NCBI GenBank assembly: GCA_913059105.1
Contig: CAJXRL010000073.1
Span: 1 to 10,873, forward strand
Direction: 5' to 3'
Length of the DNA: 10,873 nt
Source of the DNA: an uncultured Flavobacteriales bacterium
GTDB taxonomy: Bacteria; Bacteroidota; Bacteroidia; Flavobacteriales_E; Vicingaceae
Both the position numbers and the translations under genes were made by a program. Below the pieces are notes generated by a model. That model did no database searches. It was not told where the DNA came from and worked only from the letters and a program-made list of their open reading frames with translations. This document shows, in pieces, positions 1 through 5,610 of this stretch. Every line of letters starts with the position of its first letter. Position 1 is the first letter of the stretch.

Positions 1-46
1 AGATTTCTGCCTGTCTCGTGGGCTCGGAGATGTGTATAAGAGACAG
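1..46 (+). other. Illumina Nextera i7 adapter (artefact)
   Basis: Not genomic. Bases 1-4 (AGAT) match the 3' end of the P7 primer, 5-12 (TTCTGCCT) match Nextera index N703, 13-27 are the read-2 adapter stem, and 28-46 are the 19-base Tn5 mosaic end (AGATGTGTATAAGAGACAG). Genomic sequence starts at 47. A GTG at 32 puts five adapter-encoded residues (MYKRQ) in frame with leuS, so an automatic gene caller will give that fragment a false start. Confidence 0.98.
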
Positions 47-925
47 GTTTACACTAGTGAAAATCTTCTCTGGAAAGAATCTGAATTATCTCATAAAATA
101 GCAGCTGTTAACGTCGACATTTCTATAGTTGAAGGTATTGATTTAGATACTAATAAGTTTAAATCTGCTAACAACGGAAAAGAAACCGCAGCGCACTTTG
201 TATTAGAAGAAGGAAAATACATTTGTGGTGCTGAGGTGGAAAAAATGTCGAAATCTAAATTCAACGTTGTAAACCCAGACCATATTGTAGAAAAATACGG
301 AGCAGATACATTACGTTTATACGAGATGTTTTTGGGACCATTAGAGCAAGCGAAACCTTGGGACATGGAAGGCATTGAAGGCGTTCACCGATTTTTAAGA
401 AAGTTTTGGAGATTATTCCATGATAAGGAAAACAACTTTATTGTTTCAGTTGAAAAAGCTACCAAGGAAGAGCTTAAAGCACTGCATAAAACGATTAAGA
501 AAATTACGGAAGACATAGAGCGCTTTTCTTTTAACACCGGTGTTTCTGCCTTCATGATTTGTACAAATGAGTTAATAGATCTAAAGTGCCACAAGAAAGA
601 GATTTTAGAGCAATTAGTTATTCTTATTGAACCGTATGCACCTCATATTGCAGAAGAATTATGGCAAAAAATGGGAAATAACACTTCTATATCAACAGCT
701 GACTTTCCAAAATTTGATAAAAAGCATTTGATTGAGTCGTCTCATAAATACCCTGTTTCATTCAATGGAAAAATGAGATTTATGATGGAACTTCCTCTTG
801 ACTTATCGAAAGACGAAATAGAAAAAACAGTACTGGCACATGCTGATGCAGCAAAATGGTTAGAAGGCAAAACACCGAAGAAAGTGATTGTAGTGCCTGG
901 GAAAATTGTAAACTTTGTTATTTAA
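47..925 (+). CDS. leuS: Leucyl-tRNA synthetase, C-terminal part (5' truncated)
   Basis: Class I aminoacyl-tRNA synthetase that charges tRNA-Leu in the cytoplasm. About 292 codons remain, roughly the last third of an enzyme that is 860 residues in E. coli and somewhat longer in Bacteroidota. The second class-I signature, KMSKS, is encoded at 242-256 and is followed by the usual NVVNPDHIVEKYGADTLRLY stretch. Next come the PWDMEGIEGVHRFLRKFWRL segment leading into the helical anticodon-binding domain (about 360-700) and the small C-terminal domain ending in VVPGKIVNFVI. The HIGH motif, the editing domain and the true start lie upstream and are missing because the contig ends in adapter at 46. 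The frame is intact to TAA at 923-925. The next gene starts 4 or 13 bases downstream, so the two could be cotranscribed. Identity is secure. Confidence 0.96.
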   Translation, partial: VYTSENLLWKESELSHKIAAVNVDISIVEGIDLDTNKFKSANNGKETAAHFVLEEGKYICGAEVEKMSKSKFNVVNPDHIVEKYGADTLRLYEMFLGPLEQAKPWDMEGIEGVHRFLRKFWRLFHDKENNFIVSVEKATKEELKALHKTIKKITEDIERFSFNTGVSAFMICTNELIDLKCHKKEILEQLVILIEPYAPHIAEELWQKMGNNTSISTADFPKFDKKHLIESSHKYPVSFNGKMRFMMELPLDLSKDEIEKTVLAHADAAKWLEGKTPKKVIVVPGKIVNFVI

Positions 926-938
926 CCAGATGCATACT

Positions 939-1601
939 ATGAGAAAACTATTTCTATTCGTATTAGTTAGCGTAATCTGCAATTCAATCTTTGCTCAAAA
1001 AGAATGGGTAAAGCTAGGTCTTAATTTTACCAATATTAATAGAAGTTCAGATACAGCCCTTGTTAGCACGGATGCTAAATTGGGGTTTCATCTAGGTGGA
1101 TCTTTATACATTCCACTAAGTGACAAAATAGATTTTGAAACTAGTCTTCTTTATTCCAACGAGGGATATCAATCAGATGAGGCCGCCAACATTTCTATAT
1201 TAAATGGACCTATCAAAACTACGTCTCCTTTAACAACGAATTTAACTTACATTGACATCCCATTTGGTTGTCGGTTTCATTCTACACCAGTTGATGAAAG
1301 ATTATTTTTTGCCGACGCTGGATTCTACTACAGTATTCTTTTATTCGCAAGACAGAAGCAGGAATATGAGCAGAACGGTGAACAGAAAAATTTCAAAGAA
1401 AGTATGACCATCGGATCAAATAGTCTTGATTTTGTTAGAAGATCTGATTTTGGTCTAACACTCGGCGGAGGAGTTGAACTTGGATTTGTTCAAATTGGTA
1501 TCCATTATGATTTCGGTTTACTTAACATTGCTTCAAATCAATCTCAAAACAGTTCTATATTGAATCGAAATTTTCGAATCAGTCTAGCCCTGAGAAACTA
1601 G
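939..1601 (+). CDS. Secreted small outer-membrane beta-barrel protein (PorT-like)
   Basis: Predicted 220-residue protein. The N-terminus, MRKLFLFVLVSVICNSIFAQ, is a clear Sec signal peptide with cleavage expected after FAQ, a common ending in Bacteroidota. The mature part has alternating hydrophobic and polar strands rich in Gly and aromatics (for example LGFHLGGSLYIPL, YIDIPFGCRFH, FGLTLGGGVELGF, VQIGIHYDFGLL), and ends in a final strand FRISLAL. This pattern and length fit the PorT / OMP_b-brl_2 class of 8-to-10-stranded barrels in the outer membrane. No substrate or partner can be inferred. I chose ATG 939 because it puts the basic MRK directly before the hydrophobic core. ATG 930 (adds MHT) is possible; TTG 915 overlaps the end of leuS and is unlikely. 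No Shine-Dalgarno sequence is visible. The barrel assignment is from composition only. Confidence 0.72.
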   Translation: MRKLFLFVLVSVICNSIFAQKEWVKLGLNFTNINRSSDTALVSTDAKLGFHLGGSLYIPLSDKIDFETSLLYSNEGYQSDEAANISILNGPIKTTSPLTTNLTYIDIPFGCRFHSTPVDERLFFADAGFYYSILLFARQKQEYEQNGEQKNFKESMTIGSNSLDFVRRSDFGLTLGGGVELGFVQIGIHYDFGLLNIASNQSQNSSILNRNFRISLALRN

Positions 1602-1624
1602 TGCAACAGCCGTACGTTTTAAAG

Positions 1625-1646
1625 CAATAGTTGTACATAACTATTG
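1625..1646. repeat. Perfect 8-bp inverted repeat after the beta-barrel gene
   Basis: CAATAGTT (1625-1632) and AACTATTG (1639-1646) are perfect complements around the 6-base loop GTACAT, 24 bases after the beta-barrel stop. It could be a weak transcript-end hairpin or a binding site for a dimeric protein. There is no U-run right after it, so I do not call it an intrinsic terminator. Confidence 0.45.
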
Positions 1647-1660
1647 ACAATCGTTCATTA

Positions 1661-1687
1661 TTGTTTCAATGCAGCAGTGTAATTTTG
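1661..1687 (+). promoter_or_regulatory. Candidate Bacteroidota promoter for the M23 peptidase gene
   Basis: TAATTTTG at 1680-1687 matches the TAnnTTTG -7 box of the Bacteroidota primary sigma factor. A TTG at 1661-1663 lies 16 bases upstream as a possible -33 element, slightly closer than the commonly quoted spacing. The start codon of the peptidase is about 80 bases downstream, leaving a 5' leader that contains the inverted repeat 1707-1733. Sequence match only. Confidence 0.4.
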
Positions 1688-1706
1688 ACCAAACAAGACA
1701 AACAGC

Positions 1707-1733
1707 AATTCCAATAAAATTTAAATTGGAATT
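1707..1733. repeat. Perfect 9-bp inverted repeat in the leader of the M23 gene
   Basis: AATTCCAAT (1707-1715) pairs exactly with ATTGGAATT (1725-1733) around an A/T-only 9-base loop. It lies between the candidate promoter and the TTG start at 1769, so it would be in the mRNA leader if that promoter is used. An operator or mRNA hairpin are both possible; the function is unknown. Confidence 0.45.
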
Positions 1734-1768
1734 ATTGAAACCAGGTACAACCGAAAAAGCAATAAAAC

Positions 1769-3016
1769 TTGAAGAAGAAATTAAAGTGGATTAGTGTAGG
1801 GTTAACCGCACTATTGGGATTTTTTGTTGTATTGTTTATTCTAAAGTCTGGGAGCAAACCTGTACCACCTGTTGCTGCGCCTATTGTGCAGGACACAATT
1901 GTGCCCGCAAAACTATTATATGACATTGAGATAGATTCATTTGAAGTCATTCAATCTACCATTAAAAAAAATGAATTTCTAGCAAATATTCTTCTACCCT
2001 ATGAAATTAATTATGGAACGATTGACGCCCTTGCAAAAAAATCGAAACCCATTTTCGATGTACGCAGAATTGCTGTAGGAAAGAATTACACCATTTTAGT
2101 TCGGAAGGATAGCATTCGAAAGGCCGACTATTTTATTTATGAAATTGATGCAGTTGACTATATCGTTTACGATTTAAGAGATTCAATTATTATAGAACGC
2201 AAAAAAAGGCCCATTGAAACAAAAATTCAAACGGCTTCAGGAGTAATCAATTCTTCCTTGTACCAAACCTTAAAAGAATCTAAAGCAAACCCTTATTTAG
2301 CAGTTAAATTAGCCGATATTTTTGCGTGGTCAATTGATTTTTATCGAATTCAAAAAGGAGATTGGTTTAAAGTTATTTATGAAGAGAAATTTGTAGATGG
2401 CAAATCTTTTGGGATAGGTGAAATAAAAGCGGTCGAGTTCAATCATTTCGACAAATCCTTCCTAGCTTTTGGTTACGACATTAAGGGCAAAGTAGAGTAT
2501 TATGATGAGGAAGCCAACAGCCTTAGAAAAGCATTTCTAAAATCCCCCTTAAAATTTAGTAGGCTAAGTTCACGCTTTACCATGCGCAGATTTCACCCAG
2601 TACAAAAGCGTTGGAAAGCACATCTGGGAACAGATTATGCTGCTCCAAGAGGAACACCAATCATGGCCACTTCAGACGGTGTTGTAATTAAGTCGAGTTA
2701 TACGAGAGGAAATGGGAAGTTTGTTAAACTAAGTCACAACAGCGTGTATGAAACGCAATACTTGCACATGAGCAAACGCAACGTGAAGGTTGGCAAACAA
2801 GTAAGGCAAGGAGATATTATTGGCTATGTTGGTAGCACAGGTCTAGCTACTGGGCCTCATGTCTGTTATCGTTTTTGGAAAAATGGCAAACAAGTGGACC
2901 ATTTAAGAGAAGATTTTCCTTCAGCAGAGCCGATTTCTCCAGATATAAAAGAAGCTTTTATCTTGAAACGAGATTCGCTGCAAGCAAACTTGGACGGCTT
3001 AGTAATTGAACAATGA
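1769..3016 (+). CDS. Membrane-anchored M23 family peptidase (peptidoglycan endopeptidase-like)
   Basis: 415-residue zinc metallopeptidase of the LytM/lysostaphin family, expected to cut peptide cross-links in peptidoglycan from the periplasmic side. Residues 1-4 are basic and about 8-27 form one transmembrane helix without a cleavage site, so it is probably an inner-membrane anchor. Residues 50-250 resemble the OapA/LysM-like N-terminal region of YebA/MepM-type proteins. The M23 domain is about 260-385: HLGTD gives zinc ligands H285 and D289, YLHMS gives H333, and the last motif reads GPHVC (H364, C366). The usual motif is GPHxH, so the third zinc ligand is Cys where most relatives have His. 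I recall this GPHVCYRFWKNGKQ version from other Bacteroidota, so it may be a lineage variant and not inactivation. TTG 1769 is used because an in-frame stop lies at 1763 and a later start would lose the membrane helix. The stop codon falls inside the left inverted repeat of the next segment. Confidence 0.9.
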   Translation: MKKKLKWISVGLTALLGFFVVLFILKSGSKPVPPVAAPIVQDTIVPAKLLYDIEIDSFEVIQSTIKKNEFLANILLPYEINYGTIDALAKKSKPIFDVRRIAVGKNYTILVRKDSIRKADYFIYEIDAVDYIVYDLRDSIIIERKKRPIETKIQTASGVINSSLYQTLKESKANPYLAVKLADIFAWSIDFYRIQKGDWFKVIYEEKFVDGKSFGIGEIKAVEFNHFDKSFLAFGYDIKGKVEYYDEEANSLRKAFLKSPLKFSRLSSRFTMRRFHPVQKRWKAHLGTDYAAPRGTPIMATSDGVVIKSSYTRGNGKFVKLSHNSVYETQYLHMSKRNVKVGKQVRQGDIIGYVGSTGLATGPHVCYRFWKNGKQVDHLREDFPSAEPISPDIKEAFILKRDSLQANLDGLVIEQ

Positions 3017-3030
3017 ACAGTTGACAATTA

Positions 3031-3363
3031 TCAATTCGTCTTATTTTTGTTCTCCAGATTACGTTTCGTTGATTTAATTATAGAAATCAACAATATATTT
3101 AACTCTCCTGCGGAACCACTTAATTCTTTAAATTCCCGGTCTGTTATATACTCTGACTGGTGCAATAACTCTAGCCAATATTCTGTTTCGTTCGCTTCTT
3201 TCAGCCCGATTGCTAATTTATGAATGAAGTCTTTTTTACTCTCTCCATGCTCAGCTTCCCTTATCAAAGCGCCTGTTGCTGTTCCACTTCTCAATAGTTG
3301 TTTAGATAAAACATACTCCCTCTTATTTTCAACAAGAGACTTACAAGTCTTTACAACTTTCAA
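3031..3363 (-). CDS. Four-helix-bundle protein, S23 / TIGR02436 family, disrupted 5' end
   Basis: The frame gives 110 residues from a TTG at 3363. The core YVLSKQLLRSGTATGALIREAEHGESKKDFIHKLAIGLKEANETEYWLELL is a very recognisable signature of the small four-helix-bundle family named after 23S rRNA intervening-sequence proteins. Its biochemical role is not known; relatives include the Avd accessory protein of diversity-generating retroelements. The family normally has about 10 more N-terminal residues ending in a K-S-F-x-F-A-L stretch. KSFLFAL is encoded in this frame just upstream of the TTG, but no ATG is in frame. A good ATG (3395-3393, encoding MENLL) lies one base out of phase, and one extra A in the run at 3378-3381 would join them into MENLLKSFLFALKVV. 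The gene is therefore probably frameshifted, misread in the assembly, or started at a non-standard codon. No other retroelement parts are nearby. Confidence 0.82.
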   Translation of the reverse strand: MKVVKTCKSLVENKREYVLSKQLLRSGTATGALIREAEHGESKKDFIHKLAIGLKEANETEYWLELLHQSEYITDREFKELSGSAGELNILLISIIKSTKRNLENKNKTN

Positions 3364-3393
3364 AGCGAAAAGAAAGCTTTTAGTAAATTTTCC

Positions 3394-3436
3394 ATGATTT
3401 TCAATTTAAAATTGACTTTTTATAATTGAAAACCAT
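3394..3436 (-). repeat. Hairpin at the expected start codon of the S23 gene
   Basis: Positions 3394-3406 and 3424-3436 are 13-base inverted repeats with one mismatch (ATGATTTTCAATT against AATTGAAAACCAT), separated by 17 bases. In the minus-strand transcript the 3' arm ends on the out-of-phase ATG that matches the family's N-terminus, so folding would cover that start. A shorter internal palindrome (TCAATTT-A-AAATTGA, 3401-3415) overlaps it. Confidence 0.5.
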
Positions 3437-3491
3437 AATATCAAATCAATACAACGAATTGTCACTTATCAATTGTCCATTTTCTCAAGAG

Positions 3492-4316
3492 CTAAAGCTG
3501 CTCTCCACAAAATTTACAATGCTTCGCGTCTGGATCGTGCCCTTCTTTAGAACATGACTGACAAGCCTGAGTAGAAATTGTTTCATCTTTCTTTGAAAAA
3601 GCCATTTCTGCCGTTACAATACCGGTTGGGACTGCAATTATTCCATACCCTAAAAGCATAATAACAGATGCGATGGTTTGTCCAAGAGTAGTTACAGGAG
3701 TTATATCTCCATAACCAACGGTTGTTATGGTAACAATGGTCCAATACATGCTTGCAGGAATAGAGGAAAACCCATTCCCTGGGCCTTCAATAATATACAT
3801 TAACGACCCTAAAATTAATACCAAAACAATTACCCCACCTATAAATACTGTTATTTTGGCCGCACTTTGTTTCAATGCATTTTTCAAAATCTTGGCTTCC
3901 GAAAGGTACCTGGTTAATTTTAGTACTCTAAAAACCCGCAATAAACGAACAGTTCTAATTACCAATAAATACTGTGGACCAGCCACAAAGAGACTGATGT
4001 AGGTCGGCAAAGTTGATAGTAAATCAACTATTCCCATAAAGCTAAAAATGTACTTCCAGGGTTTTCGAACCAACCATATTCTCAGTAAGTATTCTACCGA
4101 AAAAACAACGGTGAATGCCCATTCCAGCAAATTTAGCAATCCTTCATATTCTTCTCTAATACTAGCAACTGTCTCCAGCAATACAGCCAATACAGATAAA
4201 AGAATCGCCACTAATAAGATAACATCAAAGAGCTTTCCCATAGGGGTATCTGCTTCAAAAATTATTTCATGAAGCTTCTCCTTTATTGTCAAATTATTTT
4301 TATCTTTTTTTTCCAA
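3492..4316 (-). CDS. Voltage-gated potassium channel with C-terminal zinc ribbon
   Basis: 274-residue six-transmembrane cation channel of the bacterial Kv type, expected as a tetramer in the inner membrane. Approximate segments are S1 28-50, S2 62-82, S3 89-112, S4 117-137, S5 153-175, pore helix and filter 185-204, and S6 211-238. The selectivity filter is TVGYGD (199-204), the canonical K+ signature. S4 carries a charge every third residue (R121, R124, R127, R130, K133, R136), so a working voltage sensor is plausible. After S6 there is no RCK or cyclic-nucleotide domain but a short tail with C252-x2-C255 and C267-x2-C270, a zinc-ribbon pattern. The frame is open further upstream but holds no ATG, and TTG 4316 is the first usual start; the FEADTP(M)GKLFD stretch that I associate with this family follows it. 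It is divergent from the GSCFA gene, with 49 bases between the two starts. Channel identity is secure; gating and physiology are not shown. Confidence 0.93.
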   Translation of the reverse strand: MEKKDKNNLTIKEKLHEIIFEADTPMGKLFDVILLVAILLSVLAVLLETVASIREEYEGLLNLLEWAFTVVFSVEYLLRIWLVRKPWKYIFSFMGIVDLLSTLPTYISLFVAGPQYLLVIRTVRLLRVFRVLKLTRYLSEAKILKNALKQSAAKITVFIGGVIVLVLILGSLMYIIEGPGNGFSSIPASMYWTIVTITTVGYGDITPVTTLGQTIASVIMLLGYGIIAVPTGIVTAEMAFSKKDETISTQACQSCSKEGHDPDAKHCKFCGEQL

Positions 4317-4330
4317 CTCTAATCGGTTAA

Positions 4331-4357
4331 TTGTAAAGTTTAAATGTAGTTAATTTG
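4331..4357 (+). promoter_or_regulatory. Candidate promoter for the GSCFA gene
   Basis: TTG at 4331-4333, a 16-base spacer, then TTAATTTG at 4350-4357, one mismatch from TAnnTTTG. The 16-base spacing is the same as in the candidate promoters before the M23 and isocitrate dehydrogenase genes. If used, transcription would start only a few bases before ATG 4366, giving a nearly leaderless mRNA. The 49-base divergent gap must also hold the channel gene's promoter, for which I see no clear match. Confidence 0.28.
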
Positions 4358-4365
4358 CCAAAGAG

Positions 4366-5340
4366 ATGAAAAACGATTTTAGAACTGTATTTGAACCACT
4401 AACAAGCGAATTACGCTTGAGTCACTCTTCCAAGATATACCTCAGCGGTTCTTGTTTTACAGAGAATATTGGCAAAAAACTAGGGGATTTAAAATTTCAA
4501 GCATTAGCGAACCCCTTTGGCATCAGTTACAATCCTATTTCCATTCACAATACCTTATGCTTGAATACTAATTCAGAAGTAAAAAGCACGGAAGTTGAAG
4601 GCATCCATTTTTCTTACGACCTACATTCTGAAATGAATTCAAATTCAGAGCTGAGCTTTCAAGGCAATATCAAAGAGGTAATTGCAAAACAGGATGTTAT
4701 TTTGAATTCAGAAAGTACCATAATTTTATCGTACGGAACAGCTTGGGTGTATGAAGAAAAAGCAACTGGTAAAATTGTAAATAATTGCCAAAAACAACCT
4801 TCAGCATTATTTACAAAGCGGTTGCTTTCTGTTGCGGAAATTGTAGAATCATGGAAGCATACAAAAAAGTACTTGGATGAAAAGTATCCTTCCAAGAATT
4901 ACATTTTCACCATTAGCCCGGTGCGACATTTGAAAGATGGTTTTAGAGAAAATCAACTCAGTAAGTCTATCTTACATGTAGCAGTAGAAGAGATTTGCAG
5001 CGTCGATAATAAGTGTCATTATTTTCCAGCTTACGAGCTTCTTCTCGATGACTTGCGAGATTACCGTTTTTACAAAGACGATTTACTGCATCCGAACGAG
5101 ACAGCCATACATTACATTTGGGAGAATTTCTCTGAGACATATTTCGCAAAAGGCACTCAATTAATCAATCAGCAAGTTGAAAAAATCAATACTTCACTTC
5201 AACATCGAGCTTTTCAGCCTGATAGTGTAAAGCATCAACAATTTTTGTTGAAATTAAAGTCGAAAATAAAGGCTTTCCAATTGGCAAACGATTTGGATTT
5301 CCAAACAGAAATTGAATTTTTAAAGCAACAGATATTGTAA
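4366..5340 (+). CDS. GSCFA domain-containing protein (SGNH-hydrolase-like)
   Basis: 324-residue cytoplasmic-looking protein with no signal peptide or membrane helix. It opens with the family's namesake motif: IYLSGSCFTENIGKKL, with G28-S29-C30-F31. Further conserved blocks follow: NPFGISYNP (49-57), LSYGTAWVYE (121-130), ISPVRHLKDGF (183-193), and DDLLHPNETAIHYIWENF (238-255). The early G-S motif and late D-x-x-H (D239, H242) match block I and block V of SGNH/GDSL hydrolases, so S29, D239 and H242 are a plausible catalytic triad. An esterase-like activity is therefore inferred, but no substrate is established as far as I know. In other Bacteroidota GSCFA genes are often near cell-wall or envelope genes; here the neighbours are a divergent K+ channel and, 270 bases downstream, recR. 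ATG 4366 gives the family's usual MKNDFRT-type start. A repeat hairpin directly follows the stop. Confidence 0.88.
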   Translation: MKNDFRTVFEPLTSELRLSHSSKIYLSGSCFTENIGKKLGDLKFQALANPFGISYNPISIHNTLCLNTNSEVKSTEVEGIHFSYDLHSEMNSNSELSFQGNIKEVIAKQDVILNSESTIILSYGTAWVYEEKATGKIVNNCQKQPSALFTKRLLSVAEIVESWKHTKKYLDEKYPSKNYIFTISPVRHLKDGFRENQLSKSILHVAVEEICSVDNKCHYFPAYELLLDDLRDYRFYKDDLLHPNETAIHYIWENFSETYFAKGTQLINQQVEKINTSLQHRAFQPDSVKHQQFLLKLKSKIKAFQLANDLDFQTEIEFLKQQIL

Positions 5341-5345
5341 TTATT

Positions 5346-5386
5346 CTTTTTATTTATACTTCGACTCCGCTCAGTATGACAAAAAG
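5346..5386 (+). terminator. Repeat-containing hairpin after the GSCFA gene (probable terminator)
   Basis: Five bases after the stop, CTTTTT (5346-5351) can pair with AAAAAG (5381-5386), and inside it ATACT (5356-5360) pairs with AGTAT (5373-5377). The loop holds CTTCGACTCCGCTCAG (5359-5374), found again exactly at 8204-8219 inside another terminator-like hairpin. The position and structure fit a transcript end for the GSCFA gene, but no long U-run follows, so stabilisation of the mRNA 3' end is also possible. Confidence 0.5.
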
Positions 5387-5583
5387 TTAAGTATTATGGT
5401 CAGACTATCTTGCTCCTCTAATATTTCGACAACTATATGGTGCCAATTCTTTGACAATATACATTCAAAGACTTTAAATCAATTTTACTTTGTAAGTCTA
5501 TCATCTATCCTCTAGCTTCTAACTTCTTTATTCAACATCCAACATTCCTCATTGTACATCTTATATTTCGTAATTCTACTTAG
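5387..5583. other. Gene-free gap with low-complexity pyrimidine-rich tract
   Basis: I see no gene or known RNA here. The part around 5500-5570 is C/T/A-rich and loosely periodic (CTTCTAACTTC, TTCAACATC, CAACATTC, CTCATTG), like the degenerate short-unit tracts often seen between genes in Bacteroidota. A weak inverted repeat, CTTTGA...TCAAAG, lies at about 5449-5470. Confidence 0.5.
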
Positions 5584-5591
5584 TATCTTTG
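5584..5591 (+). promoter_or_regulatory. Candidate -7 box upstream of recR
   Basis: TATCTTTG matches TAnnTTTG exactly, 19 bases before the GTG start of recR. The same octamer occurs upstream of the isocitrate dehydrogenase gene. I find no TTG at a suitable distance upstream, so the -33 element is weak or absent. Confidence 0.4.
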
Positions 5592-5610
5592 AGCCACATT
5601 AATCTGCACT

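Larger units (their letters stand above)
3013..3480. mobile_element. Inverted-repeat-bounded segment carrying an S23-type gene
   Basis: Positions 3013-3038 and the reverse complement of 3455-3480 are 26-base sequences that agree at 20 positions, including a shared TTGA block and an identical terminal CAATTCG. They enclose the minus-strand four-helix-bundle gene, and nothing else recognisable lies between them. The arrangement resembles the S23-encoding intervening sequences of some 23S rRNA genes, which also end in inverted repeats, but here it sits between two protein genes. Its outer left edge contains the stop codon of the M23 gene. I see no transposase and no convincing target-site duplication, so calling it mobile is inference. 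It may only be a pair of common intergenic repeats. Confidence 0.35.

Noticed and set aside
32..46. GTG start at 32 giving the leuS fragment an N-terminus MYKRQ
   Set aside because: These bases are the Tn5 mosaic end of the sequencing adapter; real coding sequence starts at 47 in the middle of the gene.
915..938. TTG 915 as start of the beta-barrel gene
   Set aside because: It overlaps the end of leuS and adds nine residues before an otherwise standard signal peptide; ATG 939 or 930 fits better.
1625..1646. Palindrome as an intrinsic terminator of the beta-barrel gene
   Set aside because: The stem is AT-rich and no U-run follows, so termination is not supported by sequence alone.
3031..3395. 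S23 protein as an Avd component of a diversity-generating retroelement
   Set aside because: No reverse transcriptase, template repeat or variable repeat is visible nearby; neighbours are a peptidase and an ion channel.
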